Assembly: GCA_016712315.1 (NCBI GenBank)
Contig: JADJRG010000029.1
Location: forward strand, 806,001 to 870,000
From: Nannocystis sp.
GTDB taxonomy: Bacteria > Myxococcota_A > Polyangia > Nannocystales > Nannocystaceae
Direction: 5' to 3'
DNA length: 64,000 bases
Shown: positions 18,082 through 25,486 of the stretch, piece after piece
Position numbering within the stretch: the first letter of the stretch is position 1
Layout of the letters: every line of letters starts with the position of its first letter
Notes under the pieces: model-generated
What the model saw: the letters and a program-made list of their open reading frames with translations, nothing else
Database searches by the model: none
What the model was told of the DNA's origin: nothing
Program-made: the position numbers and the translations under genes

Positions 18082-18098
18082 GATCAGTCTTGCTGATC
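18082..18098 (-). terminator. Small hairpin between icmF and the next gene
   Basis: GATCAG (18082-18087) and CTGATC (18093-18098) pair around a 5-base loop in the spacer downstream of the icmF stop. No T-run; weak candidate for termination or pausing. Confidence 0.25.
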
Positions 18099-18171
18099 GG
18101 CGGACTTGTCCGTAAGGCCAGCTCCTCTCATCTGCCTGGACTCGGGCTGGTGCGCGCTGTCGTTCGCCGCT

Positions 18172-21100
18172 CTACATCGATCGGCGGTATTCGCCGCCTA
18201 CCTCGAAGAGCGCGCGCGAGATCTGCCCCAAGCTGCAGCACCTCACTGTCTCCATCAGCTCCTCAAAGATATTGCCGCCAGCGAGCGCGACCGCCTTTAG
18301 CCGGGCCAACGCGGCCTCATCCGCGCCGGCGTGGGCGGCTTGAAAGGCGCGCAGTCGGCGGATCTGATCGTCCTTCTCGGCGCCGCTCGAGCGCGAGAGC
18401 GCCAGCGATGAAGCCTCCGCCGCCGCCCCACGGTCGGGGTTCTGGAAGGTATTGACCCCGATGATCGGCAGCTCGCCGCTGTGCTTGAGCTGCTCATACT
18501 TCAGGCTCTCCTCCTGGATCTTCGAGCGCTGGTATTGCCGCTCCATCGCCCCCAACACGCCTCCTCGCTCGTCGAGCCGCGAGAACTCAGCGAGCACCGC
18601 CTCCTCGACCAGCTCGGTCAACTCCTCGACCACATACGATCCTTGCAGCATGTTCTCGCTGCGCGCGAGCCCCTGCTCGCGGGTGATGATCAACTGGATC
18701 GCCATCGCCCTGCGCACGCTCGCCTCCGTCGGCGTCGTGATCGCCTCGTCATAGGCGTTGGTGTGCAGGCTATTGCAGTGGTCGTAGTAGGCGAAGAGCG
18801 CCTGCAAGGTCGTCCGGATGTCGTTGAAGTCGATCTCCATCGCGTGCAGCGAGCGGCCGCTGGTCTGGATGTGATACTTCAGCTTCTGACTGCGCTCATC
18901 GGCACCGTAGAGGTCTCGCATCGCGATCGCCCAGATCCGGCGCGCCACCCGGCCGATCACCGTGTACTCGGCGTCGAGGCCGTTGCTGAAGAAGAAGCTC
19001 AGGTTCGGGGCGAACGCGTCGACGTCGAGGCCGCGCGAGCGGTAGTACTCGACGAACGTGAAACCATTCGCCAGGGTGAACGCGAGCTGCGAGATCGGGT
19101 TCGCGCCCGCCTCGGCGATGTGATAGCCGCTGATCGACACAGAGTAATAATTGCGGACCCCCTTACGGATGAAGAACTCCTGGATGTCACCCATCATCCG
19201 CAGCGCGAACTCGATCGAGAAGATGCAGGTGTTCTGCGCCTGGTCCTCCTTCAAGATGTCCGCCTGCACGGTCCCGCGGATGACCCTCAGCGTTTGATCG
19301 CGGATCGTCGCCCGCTCCGCCTCGCTAAGCGCCGCCCCCTTCGCCGCCGCGGCGCGCTCGAGCTGCTGATCGATCGCCGCGTTGAAGTAGAACGCGAGGA
19401 TAATCGGCGCAGGCCCGTTGATCGTCATACTGACGCTCGTGCTCGGATCGCAGAGATCAAAGCCCGCGTAGAGCAGCTTGGCGTCGTCGAGCGAGCACAC
19501 GCTCACCCCGCTCTCGCCGATCTTCCCGTAGATGTCGGGCCGCTCCGCCGGGTCGCAGCCGTACAAGGTCACCGAGTCGAAGGCGGTCGAGAGGCGCTTC
19601 GCCGGCTCGCCCGCCGAGAGGAAATGAAAGCGCCCGTTTGTCCGAGCAGGACCGCCCTCGCCCGCGAACATCCGCTTCGGATCCTCGCCCTCACGCTTAA
19701 ACGGAAAGACCCCCCCGGTGAACGGGAACGAGCCGGGCGGCCCCTCGAGCAGCATATAGCGGAGCGTCGCGCCCGGCTCGTCGTCGCTCGGCAGCGAGAC
19801 CCGCTGCATCACCGTCTCGGAGAGCGTGGTCACGGTCGTCGGGTAACGGATCGCGTGATCGCGGATCTTGATCACATACTCGCCGCTCGCGTAGGCGGCA
19901 CGCAGCCGCGGCAGCGCCGCGAGCGCGCGCCGGCTAGCCGGCGTGATCACGGCGTCCAGCGCCTCGAGGCGTCGCTCCAACGCGGCGATCGCCGCGGGCT
20001 CCGCCGACTCATCCGCCAGGAAGGAGCGCGCGAGCGCGAGCGCGCCCTCCTCCCGCACCGCCGCGATCTGGCCGCGCACCGCCGTCTTGTAGTCACGAAC
20101 GGCGCGCACGATCTCGCCGAGGTAGTGGCTACGCTCGGGAGGCACCAGGTCGCGCGTCTCTGAGGCGATCGAGCGCTGCGACGCCGGGATCGTGCACGAC
20201 CACGCCGCCCCGCCGCGATCATCGAGCCGCGCGCACAAGGCCGCGTAGAGCGCGTTCACCCCCGCGTCGTGGAAGCGGCTCGCGACCGTGCCGAACACCG
20301 GCAGCGACTCATCGCTCACGCCGGCGAAGAGCTCGCGGTTGCGTCGGATCTGCCGGCGCACGTCGCGGAGCGCGTCCTTACTCCCTTTGTGCTCAAATTT
20401 ATTGATGGCCACCAAGTCGGCGATGTCCAACATCTCGATCTTCTCGAGCTGGCTCGGCGCGCCGTACTCCGCGGTCATCACATACAGCGTCAGATCCGCG
20501 AGCCTCGCGATCTCAGCGTCGCCTTGGCCGATCCCGCTGGTCTCGACGATCACCAGCCCGTAGCCGGCCAGCTTGCAGAGGCGCACCGCGTCGTCCGTCG
20601 CCGCGGAGAGCTCGATCCCTGACGCCCGCGTCGCCATGCTCCGCATGTACGCCCGCGGGTCTCGGAGCGCGTTCATCCGGATCCGATCGCCGAGCAGCGC
20701 CCCGCCGGTCCTTCGCCTGCTCGGGTCGACTGAGATCACCGCGATCTTGCGATCGGGGTGATCGCGAAGCAGGCGCGAGAGCAGCTCATCGGTGAGCGAG
20801 CTCTTGCCCGCGCCGCCCGTGCCCGTGATCCCCAAAACTGGCACATCGGGCAGCTTCGCCGCGCGCAGCGCCGCGATCATCGCCGCCCCTCCTGGCGCCG
20901 CCTCGGGCGCCTCCGCGACGGTGATCAGCCGCGCGAGCCGGACGATCGCCCCCGCCGACGCGCCGATCATCGCGAGCTCCGCGAGCGGATCGGCCGGCGC
21001 CGTCGAGAAGTCCGCGCCCTCCAAGATCATGTTGATCATGCCCTGCAACCCGAGCTGTCGGCCGTCCTCAGGGCTGAAGATCCGCCGCACCCCGTGGGCA

Positions 21101-21483
21101 TGCAGCGCCTCGATCTCCGGCGGCACGATCACCCCACCGCCGCCACCCCACACGGTCACGTGAGGCGCCCCCTTCGCGCGCAGCAGGTCGACCACGTACT
21201 TGAAGTACTCGACGTGCCCGCCCTGGTAGCTGCTGATCGCGATGGCCTGCGCGTCTTCAGCGATCGCCGCGTCCACGACCTCCTCCGCCCCGCGGTTGTG
21301 GCCGAGGTGAATCACCTCCGCGCCAGACGCCTGGAGGATCCGGCGCATCACGTTGATCGCCGCGTCATGACCGTCGAAGAGCGCCGCCGCGGTGACCACG
21401 CGGATCTTATTGCGGGCCTGGTAGGGCGCGGTGCGGCCGGGAGTGGCGGCGAACACGGGGGCACGGACGTCATCGTTCGGCAT
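18172..21483 (-). CDS. icmF: Fused isobutyryl-CoA mutase IcmF type (B12 domain, G-protein chaperone, mutase)
   Basis: Adenosylcobalamin-dependent acyl-CoA mutase with its own GTPase chaperone in one 1103-residue chain; interconverts isobutyryl- and n-butyryl-CoA or related acyl-CoAs in the cytosol. Order: cobalamin-binding domain with FDGHD (36-40) and a Gly-rich loop; MeaI-like P-loop domain with GTGGAGKSS (221-229), a VDPS switch and a NKFEHKGS guanine motif; mutase barrel with PGSFPFTGGVFPFKREGEDP and TNGRFHFLSAGEP, which are of IcmF type rather than methylmalonyl-CoA mutase; and a SGYHIAEAGANP active-site segment. Length and order match known IcmF. ATG 21483 chosen (MPNDDVRAPVFAAT). No epimerase or separate mutase subunit is nearby. 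Divergent from the extensin-like gene (129 bases). Confidence 0.94.
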   Translation of the reverse strand: MPNDDVRAPVFAATPGRTAPYQARNKIRVVTAAALFDGHDAAINVMRRILQASGAEVIHLGHNRGAEEVVDAAIAEDAQAIAISSYQGGHVEYFKYVVDLLRAKGAPHVTVWGGGGGVIVPPEIEALHAHGVRRIFSPEDGRQLGLQGMINMILEGADFSTAPADPLAELAMIGASAGAIVRLARLITVAEAPEAAPGGAAMIAALRAAKLPDVPVLGITGTGGAGKSSLTDELLSRLLRDHPDRKIAVISVDPSRRRTGGALLGDRIRMNALRDPRAYMRSMATRASGIELSAATDDAVRLCKLAGYGLVIVETSGIGQGDAEIARLADLTLYVMTAEYGAPSQLEKIEMLDIADLVAINKFEHKGSKDALRDVRRQIRRNRELFAGVSDESLPVFGTVASRFHDAGVNALYAALCARLDDRGGAAWSCTIPASQRSIASETRDLVPPERSHYLGEIVRAVRDYKTAVRGQIAAVREEGALALARSFLADESAEPAAIAALERRLEALDAVITPASRRALAALPRLRAAYASGEYVIKIRDHAIRYPTTVTTLSETVMQRVSLPSDDEPGATLRYMLLEGPPGSFPFTGGVFPFKREGEDPKRMFAGEGGPARTNGRFHFLSAGEPAKRLSTAFDSVTLYGCDPAERPDIYGKIGESGVSVCSLDDAKLLYAGFDLCDPSTSVSMTINGPAPIILAFYFNAAIDQQLERAAAAKGAALSEAERATIRDQTLRVIRGTVQADILKEDQAQNTCIFSIEFALRMMGDIQEFFIRKGVRNYYSVSISGYHIAEAGANPISQLAFTLANGFTFVEYYRSRGLDVDAFAPNLSFFFSNGLDAEYTVIGRVARRIWAIAMRDLYGADERSQKLKYHIQTSGRSLHAMEIDFNDIRTTLQALFAYYDHCNSLHTNAYDEAITTPTEASVRRAMAIQLIITREQGLARSENMLQGSYVVEELTELVEEAVLAEFSRLDERGGVLGAMERQYQRSKIQEESLKYEQLKHSGELPIIGVNTFQNPDRGAAAEASSLALSRSSGAEKDDQIRRLRAFQAAHAGADEAALARLKAVALAGGNIFEELMETVRCCSLGQISRALFEVGGEYRRSM

Positions 21484-21612
21484 ATCGGGGCGACGATACG
21501 GGGAGCGTACGAGCCCGAGCAAGCCGGGGGCGGGGGCGCTCGCACGGCGTCTGTACGGCGTTTGGCGCCATTCCTTTGGAGAAATCGTCCTGGTCAGCGA
21601 AGATGCTCATGT

Positions 21613-22608
21613 ATGGCCTTGGCCTACATCCCTCGCTTGCGGCAGGCGCTGTGGTTCACGGCCTGCGCGATATGCGCATTTGTGAGCCTGTGCCCCGCAG
21701 ATCTTCTCGCAGCGAGCCCTCGATGGTCGAGCAGCCCGCGCTGGGGCATCCAGCGGGAGCGCCCCCGAGCGTGCCCGGCCGGCTGGAAGCGCCGCGGGCT
21801 CACCCGGATGAAGTACGTCGAGTGCGCCGATGAGCCAAGCGCGGCCCCCCCCGCCCCGCCCAAAGCGAACGCGGCCCTACCACCGGGCCCGCGGCCGATC
21901 CATCGCCCTCTGCAGCCTCCCTCCCAACCTCCTCCCCCCCGCTCAACCGGTCGTGGGCTCCAACCGCCCCGCCTCGACGGCTACCCCGACGCCAACGCGC
22001 TCATGTCCATGAGCCGCGGTCGTTGCCTCGACTACCTCCACGAGCACGAGGTCGAGATCGTCGAGTTGAGCCCACGGCAAGCGCCGGAGGTCGAGCAGCC
22101 GGTGCGGCTCGCGGGCCCCATCGCCGGGATCACCTATTCAATCCCGTGGTCTAAAGACCCCACCATGGACCCCCACACGGTGTGGGATTGCCGCTTGGTC
22201 GCCGCGATGATCCCGCTCAGCCGCTGGCTCGCCGCCTACGGCGTCACGGAGATCCAGTACTTCTCCGCCCTCCGTCAAGGCGCGGCGGCGCGGCAGCGAC
22301 CGCGCTCTCAGCACAACAGCGGGCTCGCCGTCGATCTCTTGGGCTTTCGCCGCGGCGACGAAGCCCTCGCGAAGGTCGACCCTACCTACCCTCGCCGTCG
22401 CTTGCGGGGCTGCCCGGCCGCCGCGCCTGGCGACGACGCGAGCCCCGCCGATCTCTACCTCGCGCTGGTCTGTGAGGCCTACGAGCACCGGCTCATCCAC
22501 ACGCTGCTCACTCCCGACCACGATCGTGCCCATGAGAACCACCTCCACATCGACCTCAAGGCCGACCAGCGCCCCGCCATCGAGCCTTATGTCAGCTTTG
22601 CGCCCTGA
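21613..22608 (+). CDS. Extensin-like C-terminal domain protein (M15-like fold), exported
   Basis: A 331-residue exported protein. The N-terminal hydrophobic region (MALAYIPRLRQALWFTACAI) looks like a signal peptide or anchor; a Pro/Ala/Arg-rich linker (about 70-125) follows. The C-terminal domain shows WDCRLVAAMIPLSRWLAAYG, HNSGLAVDLLGF and HENHLHIDLK. The H-x(6)-D and HxH pattern matches the extensin_C/VanY-like zinc peptidase fold, where these residues bind zinc for peptide cleavage in peptidoglycan. Catalysis here is inference. Start ATG 21613; upstream frame lies in the divergent icmF leader. The PEGA kinase gene begins 71 bases further on. Confidence 0.83.
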   Translation: MALAYIPRLRQALWFTACAICAFVSLCPADLLAASPRWSSSPRWGIQRERPRACPAGWKRRGLTRMKYVECADEPSAAPPAPPKANAALPPGPRPIHRPLQPPSQPPPPRSTGRGLQPPRLDGYPDANALMSMSRGRCLDYLHEHEVEIVELSPRQAPEVEQPVRLAGPIAGITYSIPWSKDPTMDPHTVWDCRLVAAMIPLSRWLAAYGVTEIQYFSALRQGAAARQRPRSQHNSGLAVDLLGFRRGDEALAKVDPTYPRRRLRGCPAAAPGDDASPADLYLALVCEAYEHRLIHTLLTPDHDRAHENHLHIDLKADQRPAIEPYVSFAP

Positions 22609-22679
22609 GCCCGCCGAAGCGCGCACACACCGCCCCCCTACCCAAATCTGCCGAAGCGGTGGAGTATAAGCAGCCGCCG

Positions 22680-24143
22680 ATGCCCAACCGACCCCGAGCC
22701 AACCCGTCGAGCGACCCGATGAGCGCGTCGGCGTCGTCGATCGAGATCCAGGTCGCCGAGGATCTTGGCCGGATGATCGGCGGCCGTTATCGCCTCTCGA
22801 AGAGGATCGGCGAGGGCGGCATGGGCGTCGTGTACCAGGCGATCGACACCCACATCGATCGCCCGGTCGCGATCAAGCTGATGCGGCGCGAGTGCCTCAG
22901 CGACGTCAAGTTCATCACCCGCTTCCGGCGCGAGCTCGAGGTCACCAGCCAGTTCCGGCACCCCTCGACCATCCGCGTCTACGAGCACGGCGAGACCGAC
23001 GACGGGCGCCCCTACATGGTGATGGAGCTGCTCACCGGCGAGAGCCTCACCGAGGCGCTGGAGCGCGGCCGGATCCCCGAAGTGCAGGCGCTCGAGTTCG
23101 CCAAGCAGATCGCGGAGAGCCTCAGCGAGGCCCACGACGCCGACGTCTTTCACCGCGATCTCAAGCCCGACAACCTCTTTATCGAGACCGTCGGTGTGAC
23201 CACGGTCGTCAAGGTCCTCGACTTCGGGATCGCCGGCGGAGCCGACGCGCTCAAGCTCACCCAGGCTGGCGAGGTCTTCGGCACCCCGCAGTACATGTCG
23301 CCGGAGCAGTGCAACGGTCAGCCCCTCGATCACCGCACCGACATCTACTCGCTCGGCGTCATCCTCTACGAGATGATCGAAGGTCGCCCGCCCTTCGGCG
23401 CCGAGAGCCCGATGGCGACGATGCTCAAGCACGTACGCGCCAAGGTGCCGCCGCCGCGCTACGCCCACCCTGCGACCGCCAAGCTGCTGAACCTCGCGCT
23501 GCGAAAGGATCGCACCAAGCGGATCCAGTCCGCGGGTCGCTTCGCGGAGCTGTGTGGGCAAGCGATCGGCGTCGTCCGAGCCGCGGAGGAGGGTCGGTCA
23601 CCGCCGCCGAACGATCTGTTGACCGGCGCGCACGTGACTCCGCCCAACCTCGGCGGGCTCGCCAACGTGCAGGCGCGCGCCTCGACCAGCGCACCGTCCG
23701 CGCCCGCGCCATCGCCCCGCGGCGCCTCGTCCCCGCCCCTCGCGCTCATCCTCGCGGTCGGCGTCGCGGTCGTCGCCTTCGCCGCGTTCTTCCTCATCGG
23801 CAAGGCAGATGATCCCCTCACCGCGGACGCGGGCGCGGACGCCCCGGAGCCTGTACAAGGCACCGCACTCCCCTTCAACCGCCCCTTGATCACCAGCAAC
23901 GTCGAGCAGGCCTCGGTGTTCGTCGACGGCCAGTACCAGTGCACGACGCCCTGTGAGATCGCGATCCCGGTGGGCGACGACAAGGCCCACGAGATTCGCC
24001 TCAAAAAAGACGGCTACGTCGACTCCGCGACGCCATGGCGGCCGCTCAGCGTCAGCGAGCCGCTCCCCAAGATCGAGCCGATGCGCCCCCTCGGCGGCCA
24101 GATCGAGGTCAAGACCACCAAGAAGAAGAGGGGCAGCCCCTAG
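22680..24143 (+). CDS. Ser/Thr protein kinase with membrane helix and PEGA domain
   Basis: A 487-residue Hanks-type kinase. Catalytic domain about 36-305: Gly loop GEGGMG (44-49), Lys66 in AIKLM, HRDLKPDN with the catalytic Asp at 160, DFG (181-183), and SPEQ ending the activation loop. A Pro/Ser/Ala-rich linker leads to one membrane helix (LALILAVGVAVVAFAAFFLIG) and an extracytoplasmic PEGA domain (ASVFVDGQYQCTTPCEIAIP region), with a Lys-rich tail. It should sense envelope or periplasmic signals and phosphorylate cytosolic targets. ATG 22680 was preferred to the in-frame GTG at 22659. The S1-repeat gene starts 52 bases downstream and may be co-transcribed. Confidence 0.94.
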   Translation: MPNRPRANPSSDPMSASASSIEIQVAEDLGRMIGGRYRLSKRIGEGGMGVVYQAIDTHIDRPVAIKLMRRECLSDVKFITRFRRELEVTSQFRHPSTIRVYEHGETDDGRPYMVMELLTGESLTEALERGRIPEVQALEFAKQIAESLSEAHDADVFHRDLKPDNLFIETVGVTTVVKVLDFGIAGGADALKLTQAGEVFGTPQYMSPEQCNGQPLDHRTDIYSLGVILYEMIEGRPPFGAESPMATMLKHVRAKVPPPRYAHPATAKLLNLALRKDRTKRIQSAGRFAELCGQAIGVVRAAEEGRSPPPNDLLTGAHVTPPNLGGLANVQARASTSAPSAPAPSPRGASSPPLALILAVGVAVVAFAAFFLIGKADDPLTADAGADAPEPVQGTALPFNRPLITSNVEQASVFVDGQYQCTTPCEIAIPVGDDKAHEIRLKKDGYVDSATPWRPLSVSEPLPKIEPMRPLGGQIEVKTTKKKRGSP

Positions 24144-24195
24144 CCGGGCGGCCCCCTTGTGTCGCGCGTGCGCGGGTGCGATCCTCCGCGTCCGC

Positions 24196-25455
24196 ATGGC
24201 CCAGCAAGACGAAGACTTCGCCGCGATGTTCGAGGCTGCGCAGCACCGCGACTCTAGCCGCGGCGCTCGCAAGTTCAGGGTAGGAGAGCCCGTCGACGGC
24301 CTCGTCGTCGCGGTCGGCAAGGAGAGCGTCTTCGTCGACATCGGCGCGAAGTCGGAGGGCAGGATCGCCCGCGAGCAGCTCGCGGACGCTCACGGTGAGG
24401 TCAAGATCGCCGTCGGTGATCGGCTCCGCGCGCGGATCGCCTCGATCGGCAAGGGCGGCATCGAGCTCGTCACCACGCTCGGACGCCGCGGCGCCGTCGA
24501 TCTCGCCGCGGTCGAGCTCGCAGCGCAGAGCGGCGCGCCGATCGAAGGCACCTTCAGCAAGGCGGTCAAGGGCGGGCTTGAGGTCGAGATCGGCGGCGTG
24601 CGTGCCTTCTGCCCCGCGTCCCAGGTCGACCTCGTGTACATGCAGGATCTCGAGCCATTGGTCGGCCAGCGCGTCGCCTTCAAGGTCGTCGAGATCCGCG
24701 AGGGCGGTCGCTCGGTGATCGTCTCGCGCAAGGCCGTGCTCGCTGACGAGCGAGCCGAGCGCGCCCAGTCCGTCCGCGAGAACCTCCACGTCGGCGCCGA
24801 GCTCGACGGCGTGGTTCAAGCGATCCAGTCCTACGGCGCCTTCATCGATCTCGGCGGCCTCGAGGGGCTCGTCCACGTCTCCGAGCTCGGTCACGGCAGA
24901 GTCGACAAGATCGAGGACGTGATCCGCGTCGGCGAGCGCGTCAAGGTCCGCGTACTCGCGATCGAGCCGCGCGGCGGTAACCCCAACGACCTCAAGGTCA
25001 GCCTCTCCATGCGCGACGCCGCCGATCAATCCGCGGCCCCCGTCGAGATCGCCCAAGACGAGCTCCTCGCCGGCAAGGTCTCGCACGTCACCTCCTTCGG
25101 CGTCTTCGTCGACACCGAGAAGGGCCGCGGCCTCGTCCCGCTGCGCGAGCTCGGGCTGCCGCCTGGCGCCGATCCGAAGCGCACCTTCCCGGCCGGCAAG
25201 GAGCTGCAAGTCGTCGTCCTATCCCGCGACGGAGGCAAGCTGCGCTTCAGCGTCAGCGGCGTCGAGCGCGCGGAGGAGCGCGCAAACTTCCGGGAGTTCG
25301 CGCACGGCGGCGCGCCTGCTGCGGGGACCAAGACCGCGGCGCCGACCAGCGCCCGCAGCCTCGGCAGCCTCGGCGATCTCTTCCGCGACAAGCTCAACGA
25401 GCTCCCCGAGGCCAGCAAGAAGGCGCCAGCCAAGTCGGCCCCGAAGAAGCGCTAA
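24196..25455 (+). CDS. S1 RNA-binding domain protein (four repeats; RpsA-like)
   Basis: A 419-residue RNA-binding protein built of four S1 beta-barrel repeats (about 26-95, 102-180, 195-272, 287-355). The third, with GVVQAIQSYGAFIDLGGLEG and LVHVSELGHG, is the most canonical; the second is divergent (RAFCPASQVDLVY). It ends in an Ala/Lys-rich tail. Length and repeat number resemble short ribosomal protein S1 homologues and may help mRNA binding at the ribosome or act as a regulatory S1 paralogue. The ATG at 24196 fits the ordinary acidic N-terminus (MAQQDEDFAAMFEAAQ). It converges on prkA with 31 bases between. Confidence 0.9.
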   Translation: MAQQDEDFAAMFEAAQHRDSSRGARKFRVGEPVDGLVVAVGKESVFVDIGAKSEGRIAREQLADAHGEVKIAVGDRLRARIASIGKGGIELVTTLGRRGAVDLAAVELAAQSGAPIEGTFSKAVKGGLEVEIGGVRAFCPASQVDLVYMQDLEPLVGQRVAFKVVEIREGGRSVIVSRKAVLADERAERAQSVRENLHVGAELDGVVQAIQSYGAFIDLGGLEGLVHVSELGHGRVDKIEDVIRVGERVKVRVLAIEPRGGNPNDLKVSLSMRDAADQSAAPVEIAQDELLAGKVSHVTSFGVFVDTEKGRGLVPLRELGLPPGADPKRTFPAGKELQVVVLSRDGGKLRFSVSGVERAEERANFREFAHGGAPAAGTKTAAPTSARSLGSLGDLFRDKLNELPEASKKAPAKSAPKKR

Positions 25456-25457
25456 CA

Positions 25458-25479
25458 GATCTGCCTCTTCGGTCAGATC
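25458..25479. terminator. Possible shared hairpin between convergent genes
   Basis: GATCTG (25458-25463) and CAGATC (25474-25479) can pair around a 10-base loop between the S1 gene and prkA. The stem is only 6 bp; weak evidence for a bidirectional terminator. Confidence 0.3.
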
Positions 25480-25486
25480 GTGTAGA

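Noticed and set aside
18481..20163. Long open frame (560 codons) on the plus strand inside icmF
   Set aside because: It lies antisense to clear IcmF motifs, is very Arg/His/Leu-rich, has no domain or signal, and is a by-product of high GC content.
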